DNA of 34,815 nt from Fimbriimonadaceae bacterium (GTDB lineage Bacteria > Armatimonadota > Fimbriimonadia > Fimbriimonadales > Fimbriimonadaceae): the NCBI GenBank assembly GCA_024710805.1, contig JANJUB010000051.1, positions 1 to 34,815 on the forward strand. The letters run 5' to 3'. The notes beneath the pieces are model-generated. The model worked only from the letters and a program-made list of their open reading frames with translations. It was not told where the DNA came from and made no database searches. Positions within the stretch are counted from its first letter, which is position 1. Each line of letters begins with the position of its first letter. The position numbers were made by a program, and so were the translations under genes. Positions 19,501 to 28,157 of the stretch are shown here, piece after piece.

Positions 19501-20435
19501 TCCCAGCGGCCCAAGAACAGCACTTCCGGTTCGAGGGTCACATGGTACGCCTCGGTCACTTTCCACCGCGCCAGCGCGGCCAGGTCACGGATTTCCGTCG
19601 CGGTCGCGCCGCCCACGTTGACGATGAAGTTCGCGTGCTTTCGAGACAGCATCGCCCCGCCGATGCGGTGGCCGCTGAGCCCCACGTTCTCGATGAGATA
19701 ACCCGCCGGAACCACCCCCGCTTCCTTCAGCTTGGGCGGAAGGGTCTCCAACCGCTGCGCTAGATCAGCGTCGTTCACGTTCTTGAAGAAGCTGCCGGCG
19801 CTCGCCGAAGGGGGTTGCTTCGAGATCCGTTGCCGCTGGTAGTCGCGTGCTTCGTCGTAAATCGCTTTCTGCTTTCCGGATGGAAGTCGGAAGCGAAGCC
19901 GAAGCAAGACCGCCCGCGGGGGATTCTGCCTGCGCAAAACGCTATCGCGATACGAGAACTCCATCCACGCCGGGGACACCCAGCGTCGCTCGCCTTCGTG
20001 GACGATCTCGATCTCGGTAAGGAACTCCGAGACATTGCTTCGGTACGCGCCGGCATTGCTGACCAATGCGCCGCCGACCGTGCCCGGAATGCCGACCGCA
20101 AACTCCAGCCCCGCCAGTCCCTGCTGAGCCGTTTTCAGGAACAGCTCTTGGAAGCCTACGCCCGAGTCGACCTCCACCTCCCCGGAATCGCGATCGATTC
20201 TGAGCTCGCGCGTCTCGTTGATGATGACCGTCCCCGCTACTCCCGCATCGGAGGGCAGGACATTACTTCCCCAACCGAGCACGGTCAACGGATCGGGCTT
20301 CTGGTGACGGGCAGCGACGAGAGCCGCAAGTTCATCGACCGATCTTGCCTGAGCGAACCATTCTGCCCGTCCACCTGCCCGCAAGGTGGTGAAGGGGCGC
20401 AGGCTGACGTCCGGGATCAGTTGAGGCGGTTGCAT
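19497..20435 (-). CDS. murB: UDP-N-acetylenolpyruvoylglucosamine reductase
   Basis: This 312-residue FAD enzyme reduces UDP-GlcNAc-enolpyruvate to UDP-MurNAc, the second committed step of peptidoglycan precursor synthesis. FAD-binding segments include TTLRAGGRAEWF, GWGSNVLPSDAG and GIPGTVGGALVSNAGAY. The proton-donor serine is Ser215 in SAGSFFKN, and the C-terminal substrate motif is SGHRIGGAMLSRKHANFIVN. It is the last gene of a long minus-strand cluster, 56 bases after tsaB, and its end overlaps the convergent ATPase gene by 4 bases. Confidence 0.96.
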   Translation of the reverse strand: MQPPQLIPDVSLRPFTTLRAGGRAEWFAQARSVDELAALVAARHQKPDPLTVLGWGSNVLPSDAGVAGTVIINETRELRIDRDSGEVEVDSGVGFQELFLKTAQQGLAGLEFAVGIPGTVGGALVSNAGAYRSNVSEFLTEIEIVHEGERRWVSPAWMEFSYRDSVLRRQNPPRAVLLRLRFRLPSGKQKAIYDEARDYQRQRISKQPPSASAGSFFKNVNDADLAQRLETLPPKLKEAGVVPAGYLIENVGLSGHRIGGAMLSRKHANFIVNVGGATATEIRDLAALARWKVTEAYHVTLEPEVLFLGRWD

Positions 20436-20491
20436 GGTGTTCTGACTGAGTGCTCGTGGGCTACTGTTTCGGTGTGCCCTCGCTCTTGAAC

Positions 20492-21046
20492 TCAGCTATC
20501 GACCCTCCGGTAAGGCGTCTTCGGTTGCGAAATCGCGGGCTCCATCAGATGGTCGGGGCGCAGTTCCTCGGGGGTAACCAAGCTCGCCCGCATGCGCAAC
20601 TCAATCGCCCTCGCCGCCGAAGGAAACCGATCCGCGCTGCCCAGTCCAAAACCGACGGCGGACGCAGGCACATCAGCCGTGCGATACGGCGGTTCGCCGG
20701 GAACCCTCACAAACCACTCGCCCCTCCGACTCGGAAAGGCAACCGTTCGATCGGCGTCGATCAAGTCAAAGGCGCTCAGGCCGCGGGCCTGACGTTTGCC
20801 CGCAAACGCGAACGTCTTCGCCAACATCACGCCGACCCGAACCCCGATAAATGAACCCGGGCCCATGTCGGCGATCCACTCCTCGACTTCGCGGGAATCC
20901 GCTCCGTCCAGGAGGTCGTCGAGCATGGCGAGGCAAGCCGCGGAAGCCGCACGCGGCGCCTCCTGCGAGCGCTCGACAATCTCACCGCCGAGCAGTTGCA
21001 CGGCGACCGAAGCTACCGCGCTCGAAGTCGAAAACGCGACAATCAC
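20492..21046 (-). CDS. tsaB: tRNA t6A synthesis protein TsaB
   Basis: This 184-residue protein belongs to the ASKHA fold. The N-terminal strand VAFSTSSAVASVAV and the signature ADMGPGSFIGVRVGVMLAKTFAFA correspond to the GPGSFTGLR-type motif of TsaB (YeaZ). TsaB partners TsaD and TsaE to form threonylcarbamoyladenosine at position 37 of ANN-decoding tRNAs. It is shorter than E. coli TsaB (about 230), mostly in the C-terminal half. The GTG start overlaps the upstream stop by 4 bases (GTGA). Confidence 0.88.
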   Translation of the reverse strand: MIVAFSTSSAVASVAVQLLGGEIVERSQEAPRAASAACLAMLDDLLDGADSREVEEWIADMGPGSFIGVRVGVMLAKTFAFAGKRQARGLSAFDLIDADRTVAFPSRRGEWFVRVPGEPPYRTADVPASAVGFGLGSADRFPSAARAIELRMRASLVTPEELRPDHLMEPAISQPKTPYRRVDS

Positions 21047-22113
21047 GAACCCGCCGCTTTCGGTTCAATGCTCATCGTTTGGGCGAGACGTGCGATCAGG
21101 TCGCGCTGCGCAGCCGCGGTCTTGGCATCGGTGGCGCTCCACGAGCCCAGCCAGTAGTAGTCGCCCGTCGCCCCAACCAAATCGAACGTGAAGATCGAAC
21201 CCGAAGCAGCAGTACCTTCACGCCAGATCATCATGATTTGGCTACCGCTCAGACTCCGCACGGGACCGTGCTCCTCGCGCTTCGTGACCTTATCGAACTG
21301 ACCCAGGGACTGCCCCGACTGACGAAGGAGCGCCTTGCCGGGAGGGTCGTTCTCGTTGGCATTATAGGCTCGGAGGGTGACCTTACCGGTTAGGCTCGGA
21401 TGGGTCGCCGAAAGACCGTTCCCGTCGGCGGCAAACGTCCACTCACCCGAATATCGGATGGTCACGGGAATGTTGCCGGCAGTCGTCTCAGCGAGGCGAT
21501 CACCCATGACCGGCACTTTGACATCTTGGCTGGGCTGCTTCCAGGTCGTGCGTTTCTCGGGACGATCGGGCCGCCGGAGATCCTCAGATTGCGGCACGGT
21601 CGGATCGAACGCCTTGGGCAGCTTGCCTCCCTCGGTGCGAATCGTCTGGAGTACGTTGCGCGTCTGCGCGAGCGCCAGCTCGAAATCGTCGGTATTGGCA
21701 GTCAGCCGCCAGAGGAACTTGCGCCTCGTGTCCGCGTAAATGAGACCGCTGTCGGAAGTCTTGCCGATGCCATTCTTCTCTTCCCACGTCGTGCGTGTCA
21801 TGAGCATCGGCACCGTGAGAATCTCTTCTTGCCATTGCCGCGCGACTTCGCGCTTCAGCTGTTTGGCCGCATTTTCCTGCACGGCTTGCCAAGTCGGAAT
21901 GTCGTTCGTGAACGTGACTCCATAAATCTCAAGCTGGGCCGCCCGATCGGTGCCTGTGACAGTGAACACGAATCGGTGGCTGTCCCGCGTTTTCGTCAGC
22001 TTCCAGGCTCGCGGTACCGACAGTTGAAAACCGGTCTCGATATGGTCGAAAACCACATTGTCGGCCACCTGAGGACCGGCCATCACCCACAACATTCCAA
22101 GGAACACACTCAT
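21043..22113 (-). CDS. Exported hypothetical protein
   Basis: This 356-residue protein has a short signal-like N-terminus (MSVFLGMLWVMAGPQ). It appears to contain two similar halves: residues about 20-165 and 215-350 each read as a domain opening with a phrase about a solute-free beta strand (GFQLSVPRAWKL; IRYSGEWTFAADGNGL) and ending in a helix (ELALAQTRNVLQTIR; AAQRDLIARLAQTMS). This pattern resembles PsbP/DUF1795-type lipoprotein domains, a weak match only. A charged linker (PDRPEKRTTWKQPSQD) joins them. It is joined by 4-base overlaps to both the histidine kinase upstream and tsaB downstream. Function is not known. Confidence 0.8.
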   Translation of the reverse strand: MSVFLGMLWVMAGPQVADNVVFDHIETGFQLSVPRAWKLTKTRDSHRFVFTVTGTDRAAQLEIYGVTFTNDIPTWQAVQENAAKQLKREVARQWQEEILTVPMLMTRTTWEEKNGIGKTSDSGLIYADTRRKFLWRLTANTDDFELALAQTRNVLQTIRTEGGKLPKAFDPTVPQSEDLRRPDRPEKRTTWKQPSQDVKVPVMGDRLAETTAGNIPVTIRYSGEWTFAADGNGLSATHPSLTGKVTLRAYNANENDPPGKALLRQSGQSLGQFDKVTKREEHGPVRSLSGSQIMMIWREGTAASGSIFTFDLVGATGDYYWLGSWSATDAKTAAAQRDLIARLAQTMSIEPKAAGS

Positions 22114-23831
22114 GACTTCTCCTCTAGCGGACGATTGGCGACGGGCAGCAGGATCACAAACTTTGCCCCGCGCCCATGTTCCCCGTCTTCGTAGACGGTA
22201 CCGCCGTGGGCATCCACAATGCCCTTCACGATCGAAAGACCCAAACCCATTCCCTTCACGCGCCCGCTATAGAACGGCTGGAAGATCGTCGCCTTCTTGT
22301 CGTCTTCTACGCCAGGACCGGTATCTGCGACCTCGATCATCACGTACATCCCACCCGGAGGAACCCGGCCCTTCTTGATCGCATCCGGAGTCGCCACCGC
22401 GGTTTGCACGCGCAACTCGCCTTCTTGGACATAGTTCATCGAGTTCTCGATGAGTTCCGACAGGGCGCGGCGAAGCTTCTTGCTGTCGACGACGATTTGA
22501 GGCAGCGAATCTCCGAGAACGAGGCTCAGCCGCACGGGGGTGCGCCGCGGGAAGATCTCCTGGGTTGTCGTCTCCACCAGTTCGTTCAGGTCGACCGGCT
22601 CGGGAGACAGCAGCGTCGCCGTGAGGAAGTCTCGGAACTCGTGCAAGATCTCTTCGATCCTAAGCACGTTGACTTCGAGCGAGCGATGGAGCGACTCGAT
22701 GGGTTCCCGCGGCAAGTCCGGCAGCTTCAGCACGTGGCCAAGTTCGTTGACATCACCCTTGAGCGCAAAGACCCGGTTGCCGATCATGTGTGAACTCTTC
22801 GCGCTGAGTTCTCCCCAAGCGGCCATGCGCTCTGACCGGAGCAGCCGGCTGAGCGAGCGCACATTCTCAAGCGTGCTCGCAAACTGCTCGGCGATCGCGG
22901 TCAGCACGCGGACATCGGCACCCGTAAATCGATTGTCTAGGTGCCGATTCTCTGAGACCTTGCGAAGCACCCGGAGCACGCCCAGGCACCGTCCACGGAA
23001 CACGACGGGCACCGCCACAAAGCTCGCGATTTCCTCGTCGGGGAACTCCACGTTCTTGCCTCGCCACCGGGGGTCCTGGCGCGGGTCGTGAGTAAGTACG
23101 GCTTGGCCTGTTTCTGCTACCCACCCCGTGAGCCCCTCGCCACGCCGGTATCCCAGCTTGCCCACCTGATCCTTCAGCCGCCCAACCGAGCCGCGAAGCA
23201 CGAACTCATCGCGCGCGGGATCGAGCAAGAACACCGAGAATGCCTGAAACCGCAGCACCTCGCCGGCGATCCGGATGACGCCACGGACCGCCTCGTCTTC
23301 GGACTGGGCGCGATCCAAGGCGTGACCAATCTCGACCAGCGCCTCTTCGCGGATGGTTGCATCCGCGCGATTGACGACCACCGAGGCGCACTCGGCAAGC
23401 GAGTGCAGCAAGTCCAGAGTGTCCTCGTTATACGCATCCGCTCCGTCGGACTCCACGTTGAAGACCCCGCGAGCTCGACCGTGGGTGTCGCGAATCGGCA
23501 CCGCCATCTCGCTACGGGTGGTCGCGAACATCTTCACGTACCGAGGTTCGTTCTCCACATCGCCCGTGATGAAGGGCTGACCGGTCGCCCCGACATAGGC
23601 AACGATCCCCTCCCGAGTTGTGAGGGCGATGCGCGCCTCGTTGTGCTGCTCACTCCACTCAGGTCCGCTTCCGTACGCGATCTCCAACAAACCTGCTTCT
23701 TCGTCGAGCAGGGCGATCAGCGCATTGCGGCTTCGGGTCAGTTCCAGAGCCGCCCGCGTCAGCCCCTCAAGGGCGCGCGCAGGATCGGTCTCCGCGTTGA
23801 CCATCGCCAGCAGCGGGCGGAACGAGTTCAC
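22110..23831 (-). CDS. GAF-GAF sensor histidine kinase
   Basis: This is a 573-residue cytoplasmic sensor kinase without membrane segments. Two GAF domains (about 5-160 and 165-320) precede the dimerisation helices; the second has the GEGLTGWVAETGQAV motif. The predicted phospho-acceptor is His348 in AKSSHMIGNRVFALKGD, which differs from the usual HE-xNP form. The ATP-binding domain shows the N-box SELIENSMNY, DTGPGVEDD, FQPFYSGRVKGMGLGLSI and a final HGRGAKFVILLP. No response regulator gene is nearby, so it is an orphan kinase. The GTG start overlaps the ydbT-like gene by 4 bases; the stop overlaps the next start by 4 bases (ATGA). The ligand is unknown. Confidence 0.93.
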   Translation of the reverse strand: MNSFRPLLAMVNAETDPARALEGLTRAALELTRSRNALIALLDEEAGLLEIAYGSGPEWSEQHNEARIALTTREGIVAYVGATGQPFITGDVENEPRYVKMFATTRSEMAVPIRDTHGRARGVFNVESDGADAYNEDTLDLLHSLAECASVVVNRADATIREEALVEIGHALDRAQSEDEAVRGVIRIAGEVLRFQAFSVFLLDPARDEFVLRGSVGRLKDQVGKLGYRRGEGLTGWVAETGQAVLTHDPRQDPRWRGKNVEFPDEEIASFVAVPVVFRGRCLGVLRVLRKVSENRHLDNRFTGADVRVLTAIAEQFASTLENVRSLSRLLRSERMAAWGELSAKSSHMIGNRVFALKGDVNELGHVLKLPDLPREPIESLHRSLEVNVLRIEEILHEFRDFLTATLLSPEPVDLNELVETTTQEIFPRRTPVRLSLVLGDSLPQIVVDSKKLRRALSELIENSMNYVQEGELRVQTAVATPDAIKKGRVPPGGMYVMIEVADTGPGVEDDKKATIFQPFYSGRVKGMGLGLSIVKGIVDAHGGTVYEDGEHGRGAKFVILLPVANRPLEEKS

Positions 23832-25279
23832 GTGGAGATTATGGCCCCCGGCTCGATTCCGGATTGGCTGAGCGTTGCCAAGAGACCCTCGGCCTCGGGG
23901 AAATCAAGCTCTGGAACCTGGTGGCGTCGGACGGCGGTCGCGACGGTTACGTTCGCGATGCGCATCCGCCGCATGAACCAGTTGCCCGATTGCTCGCACC
24001 ACTGAATGGTCGACCGCGGCACAAACTCGACGGTCTGCCGGAGGACTCCCGAGCGGATCATGAGGAACTCTTGATCGACGCGCCACCCGGCCCTTCGGAA
24101 CTGAGCGCCTGAAATCAGCACCGCCCAGAGCAGAATGACACCCACCAGGGCAAGCCACGAGGTCACCGGGACGTCGAGGATGTCGGCTTCTCGGATCGAG
24201 TAAGACGCGCCCCACAGGATCAGTACGAGAATGCCCCAGGTCAGCGACCGAGAAATGATGCCTCGGCGAATGGACTTGCGGCTGATCGGGCGCCACTCGA
24301 TCCCCGTCGCCGTACGACCCGGATACACGAACCCGACGAGACGATTCACGCGCGTGCCGTGGACGATCGGCGACAACGTCACGCCGCCGGTCGCAATCTT
24401 CTCATCGAAAGATCCAAGGGCATCGGCACGGACTTCGGCATAACCAAACCAGCGATACAGCAACGGCCGGGCGACCGTGAGCGCCTGCACCCGCCGAAGC
24501 GGCAGCAGCACCTCAGTCTGAGCCAGCAGCCCGTAGTGCATGCGCAACCCCTTCTCATACCGGTCGATGCGGAAGCCGCCGTACTTGATCACGGTTGCCA
24601 CAATCGACACGGCCCAGCCCACAAGGAAGAGGCCGAGCGTCAAACCGATCCACGCCATCGGGCTCAACGAGAGGTTCTCGCCGGAACGGATCAGGTTATC
24701 GATCGCATCACCTTGGACGCCGAACTGGAGAAATCCGAATGCCGACGCGAGAATCCAGAGCGCACGGTTCTGCAGCGCCCCGGCCACGATCAACTCCCTA
24801 TTGGTCAGCATGTACAGCGCGGGCGGAAGTTCGAAAGACGGCCCCTTCTCGGTACTGACCACGCTGAGGAGCCTCGACCTCAGATTCTCCGCATCCTCCT
24901 GACTTAACGAAGACAGTTGGGCCTCGGTCTGCAAGCCCGCCGCCGTCTCGACCACGACCGTACACACCCCGATCAGCCGTTCGATAATGCTGCGTTTGAT
25001 CGTGACGTTCTGGATGCGGTCAAGCGGAATCGTACGATGTTGCTTCCAGATGCCGCCCTTCTGCACCACCAACGCCCCAGACTGGATACCGTAGCGGGTG
25101 ATCACGTAGCGATAGACCGACGAGAGCACGCCCAACCCGCCGAGCCCCGCCATGACGATCTCAAACGTAGCATCATCCCGCCCTGCCGAAGTGAGCGCCA
25201 GCACGACGATCGCAAACACAAACTGCCGAACAAACTCGAACAGATTGACGACGATCGTAGCGGGATGGAGCCTCTGCAT
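23828..25279 (-). CDS. Membrane protein with three bacterial PH domains (YdbT-like)
   Basis: This 483-residue membrane protein alternates hydrophobic helix pairs with bPH2 (DUF304) domains. The domains are near residues 60-140 (TRYGIQSGALVVQKGG, RTIPLDRIQNVTIKRS), 235-310 (FRIDRYEKGLRMHYGL, LPLRRVQALTVARP) and 405-480 (WRVDQEFLMIRSGVLRQ, VEFVPRSTIQWCEQSGN). In Bacillus the YdbS/YdbT pair is linked to resistance to other strains' peptides; in general bPH2 membrane proteins are poorly understood. It begins 3 bases after the YdbS-like gene, forming the standard pair, and overlaps the histidine kinase by 4 bases. Confidence 0.88.
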   Translation of the reverse strand: MQRLHPATIVVNLFEFVRQFVFAIVVLALTSAGRDDATFEIVMAGLGGLGVLSSVYRYVITRYGIQSGALVVQKGGIWKQHRTIPLDRIQNVTIKRSIIERLIGVCTVVVETAAGLQTEAQLSSLSQEDAENLRSRLLSVVSTEKGPSFELPPALYMLTNRELIVAGALQNRALWILASAFGFLQFGVQGDAIDNLIRSGENLSLSPMAWIGLTLGLFLVGWAVSIVATVIKYGGFRIDRYEKGLRMHYGLLAQTEVLLPLRRVQALTVARPLLYRWFGYAEVRADALGSFDEKIATGGVTLSPIVHGTRVNRLVGFVYPGRTATGIEWRPISRKSIRRGIISRSLTWGILVLILWGASYSIREADILDVPVTSWLALVGVILLWAVLISGAQFRRAGWRVDQEFLMIRSGVLRQTVEFVPRSTIQWCEQSGNWFMRRMRIANVTVATAVRRHQVPELDFPEAEGLLATLSQSGIEPGAIIST

Positions 25280-25282
25280 AGA

Positions 25283-25795
25283 TCAGGCATCCGGATCGCG
25301 CGTATCGAGCAACTGCTGGCGCAAGAACTCGGCCTCGCTGTGCGTGAGGCCAGGAATCGCCGCCACACTGCCGATCATGCCCGCCGTGTGGATGACCACC
25401 TGTTTCAGCCCAAACCGTCGATCCAGCGGACCCTCGTTGATATCGATGTGCTGGATGCGATCGCGAGCCACACAGCGCCGCGTCTGCCAGAACACGCCCC
25501 AGGTCATCACGAGGTCCTGTTCCCGAAGCTGATAGGTCCAGTTCGTCCACTGACGATCCACCAGGATCAGCGACGGCAGCGAGATCAGAACCGCTAGCCC
25601 TCCCCCCGCCGCCAGCCCCACCCATCGTGGCTGATCGAACGCACCGGCCAGAGCAACGCCGATGAGAAGAAAGATGCCGGACGTGACGAGCAGCGAGATA
25701 CCCGCCGAGAGCCGCCAGACGGTCTTGATCGCCGGGTGAATCGACCGGACTCCAGTGGTTTGCACGGGAGGACGCGGGCCGGCCCCGGGCATCAT
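25283..25795 (-). CDS. Membrane protein with one bacterial PH domain (YdbS-like)
   Basis: This 170-residue protein has two membrane helices (LSAGISLLVTSGIFLLIGVAL and GLAAGGGLAVLISLPSLILV) followed by a bPH2 domain: YQLREQDLVMTWGVFWQTRRCVARDRIQHIDINEGPLDRRFGL and VVIHTAGMIGS. It is the small partner of the YdbS/YdbT pair. The start overlaps the DUF1080 stop by 4 bases. Function beyond membrane association is unknown. Confidence 0.88.
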   Translation of the reverse strand: MMPGAGPRPPVQTTGVRSIHPAIKTVWRLSAGISLLVTSGIFLLIGVALAGAFDQPRWVGLAAGGGLAVLISLPSLILVDRQWTNWTYQLREQDLVMTWGVFWQTRRCVARDRIQHIDINEGPLDRRFGLKQVVIHTAGMIGSVAAIPGLTHSEAEFLRQQLLDTRDPDA

Positions 25796-26466
25796 TGCTT
25801 GATCGTCCGGATCTTGATGTTGCGGAACGCCACCAAGCCGTGATCACCTTGAATCGCGATCAGCCCCTTCTCAGCCTTGGCGAACTGCGGGAAGCGGGAA
25901 AACTTGCTCTTCTTCACGCGCGCTACGAAATCCTCGCTACCGAGCACGTACTCGTAGTACTTCACCCCGTTCACGTAGGTCTCGCACTTGCTGGGCGACA
26001 CCACAATCCGAATCTGATTCCATTCGCCCGCCGGCTTTGCCGCGTCGACGCCTGGTGCCGGCTGATACAGTTGATACAGGAGGCCGGTGGTTTCCACGCC
26101 ATCCTGCCGAGGATGGTCGTAAAGCTGGACCTCGGGACCACTGTGCCACGCGGCCGCCCCATCTTCGGTCACGCGGAACATGATGCCGCTGTTCTGACCC
26201 TTGCCCAGATTCGCCTCGATGCTCAGCTCGAACCAATCGTAGGCGTCGGTGGTAACGATGTCGCCGGCCTTGCTCGAATCGACAATTGTGAGGGTGCCGT
26301 CCTTCACCTGCCAGCCATCCGAAATGGCCTTGGCCTTGTAGTTTCGCCAGCCAGCGGTGGTCTTGCCGTCGAACAGTAACTTCCAACCGGCTTCGACTTC
26401 GGCGGGCGTCAGCGTGTTGTGGGCCGGAGCCTGAAGAACAAGGGAGAGAGCCAGCGCAGTCACCAT
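25792..26466 (-). CDS. DUF1080 / 3-keto-disaccharide hydrolase-like exported protein
   Basis: This 224-residue protein has a signal-like N-terminus (MVTALALSLVLQAPAH) and one concanavalin-like DUF1080 domain: WKLLFDGKTTAGWRNYK, YDWFELSIEANLGKGQNSGIMFRV, GPEVQLYDH, GEWNQIRIVV and GLIAIQGDHGLVAFRNIKI. DUF1080 proteins are typically secreted and act on glycosides; 3-keto-disaccharide hydrolase is the annotated activity for some members. It is the first gene of the minus-strand cluster that ends with murB. The sequence upstream of the ATG is TATAGATT, AT-rich with no Shine-Dalgarno. Confidence 0.9.
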   Translation of the reverse strand: MVTALALSLVLQAPAHNTLTPAEVEAGWKLLFDGKTTAGWRNYKAKAISDGWQVKDGTLTIVDSSKAGDIVTTDAYDWFELSIEANLGKGQNSGIMFRVTEDGAAAWHSGPEVQLYDHPRQDGVETTGLLYQLYQPAPGVDAAKPAGEWNQIRIVVSPSKCETYVNGVKYYEYVLGSEDFVARVKKSKFSRFPQFAKAEKGLIAIQGDHGLVAFRNIKIRTIKQ

Positions 26467-26524
26467 AATCTATACATTCTGACTGACTGTAAAGCCGGAG
26501 CGTTGCGCGAAAGGCCGCATCAAT

Positions 26525-26540
26525 TCGGCACAATTGCCGA
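26525..26540. promoter_or_regulatory. Palindrome in the divergent DUF1080/glgA promoter region
   Basis: TCGGCA-CAAT-TGCCGA is a perfect 6-base inverted repeat with a 4-base centre, located 59 bases upstream of the DUF1080 start and 166 bases upstream of glgA. Such a symmetric 16-mer in a divergent promoter region could be a repressor operator or a small hairpin. There is no direct evidence of function. The rest of 26467-26705 holds no convincing gene; a TGTAAT hexamer at 26574-26579 is a weak -10 candidate. Confidence 0.35.
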
Positions 26541-26705
26541 TGCGCGGAACATCGGGGGCGGGAAAGCAATCATTGTAATCACGACACCTTCGGGTGACGC
26601 GCGAAAAGAGGTCTACGACGCCGCTCCGGACTCAATGGCGAGGTCGGGCGGCGTTCTCTCCGTTTGGTAGAGCGGCGGATTGCATTGGGCTCAGGAGGAT
26701 TTGGG

Positions 26706-28157
26706 TTGAACAGAAAAGTCGCATTTGCCTCGAACGAGGTTGCTCCGTTTGCCAAGGTCGGCGGCCTCGCCGACGTCGCTGGATCGCTGCCGAAGGCCCT
26801 GAAAGCTCGCGGACATGACGTACGCATCGTCATGCCCGCCTATCAAATGGTGCTCGACGCAACGCAGCCTAAGCCGCTGCTGGGTGGCGAACCTCTGGAT
26901 GTCGAGTGCGGACCGCATTGGAATGAGCGCGCCTATCTGTGGGAGACCACGCTCGGCGACGTCCCGGTGTGGCTTATCGGCTCCGACCATTACTTCCGCG
27001 ATACCGTCTCCAGCCAGACCGTCTACCTCCCGGGCGCTGAGCAGCATCTCTTCTTTGCCCGCGCCTTTATGGCCCTTGCCGAAAAGAGCGGCTGGATTCC
27101 TGACGTCATCCACGCGAATGATTGGCACACCGGCTTCATGCCCGTCTTCCTCCGCGAAAGTGCTCCCCCGGCGTGGAGTAATACGGCCAGCGTTTTCACG
27201 ATCCACAACCTCGCCTATCAAGGCGAGTTCGGCCCCGACCTCTTGGCCGAGTGCGGACTGCCTTGGAGCTTGTTTAATCACCATCAGCTCGAGACCTACG
27301 GTGCTGTCAACTTCCTGAAAGCCGGGAGTGTGTTCGCCGACCAGGTCAACACGGTCTCTCCGCGTTACGCCGAAGAAATCCAAACGCCCGAGTTCGGTTG
27401 CCGCCTTGAGGGGCTCATGAAGCACTTGGCCTCGCAACAGCGGCTCAGCGGCATCGTGAACGGCATCGACCAGCACGAGTTCAATCCGGAGATCGACCCG
27501 CACATTCCGGCCCACTTCTCGGCCAAGGATCTGGCAGGCAAGGCGACATGCCGAGCCGAACTCCGCAAGGAGTTAGGACTCGATGACCGACCCGGAGTCC
27601 CGCTGTTCGGCGTGGTTAGCCGCCTCAGCAATCAGAAGGGCATGGACTTGATCCTCGAGATCTCCGATGCCCTCATGAACATGCCCGCGCAGCTAATCGT
27701 CCAGGGTCTCGGCGACTCGTGGATTGCCGAACAGATGCGCCACCTCGAGGTCCGCTACCCGCACCAGATGCGATTCGTGGAGCGGTTCGACGCGCCCCTC
27801 GCTCAGCGCGTATATGCGGGCTCCGACCTGTTCCTGATGCCCAGCTCCTTCGAGCCGTGCGGCCTCGGACAGCTGATCGCCATGCGATACGGCACGATCC
27901 CCGTCGTCCGCTACACCGGCGGCCTCGCGAACACCGTACAAGATGCCCACAACGGCTTCGTGTTCGCCGATTACCAACCCGATGCGCTCCTCGCCACGGT
28001 CCAGCGTGCAGTTTCCGCCTTTTCCGACCCTGAGCACTGGAACCGCCTTGTGCAGGGTGCGATGGCGACCGACTCAGGTTGGGACCGCAGCGCCGCCGAG
28101 TACGAATCCATTTACGAGCGGGCCATCGCCTCGCGACGCGTTCATCAGGCCGCATGA
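26706..28157 (+). CDS. glgA: Glycogen synthase (ADP-glucose, GT5)
   Basis: This 483-residue glycosyltransferase extends alpha-1,4-glucan from ADP-glucose. The ADP-glucose-binding KVGGLADVAGSLP is at residues 17-29 (KTGGL in E. coli). Other family segments are HANDWHTGFMP, FTIHNLAYQGEF, SPRYAEEIQTPEFGCRLEGLM, VNGIDQHEFNPEIDPHI, FGVVSRLSNQKGMDL and the C-terminal MPSSFEPCGLGQL, with RYTGGLANTVQD. The start is a TTG at 26706 with a perfect AGGAGG 7 bases upstream; a longer ATG frame from 26664 would cross this ribosome binding site. The stop overlaps rfbD (ATGA). No glgC, glgB or glgP is in the window. Confidence 0.95.
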   Translation: MNRKVAFASNEVAPFAKVGGLADVAGSLPKALKARGHDVRIVMPAYQMVLDATQPKPLLGGEPLDVECGPHWNERAYLWETTLGDVPVWLIGSDHYFRDTVSSQTVYLPGAEQHLFFARAFMALAEKSGWIPDVIHANDWHTGFMPVFLRESAPPAWSNTASVFTIHNLAYQGEFGPDLLAECGLPWSLFNHHQLETYGAVNFLKAGSVFADQVNTVSPRYAEEIQTPEFGCRLEGLMKHLASQQRLSGIVNGIDQHEFNPEIDPHIPAHFSAKDLAGKATCRAELRKELGLDDRPGVPLFGVVSRLSNQKGMDLILEISDALMNMPAQLIVQGLGDSWIAEQMRHLEVRYPHQMRFVERFDAPLAQRVYAGSDLFLMPSSFEPCGLGQLIAMRYGTIPVVRYTGGLANTVQDAHNGFVFADYQPDALLATVQRAVSAFSDPEHWNRLVQGAMATDSGWDRSAAEYESIYERAIASRRVHQAA

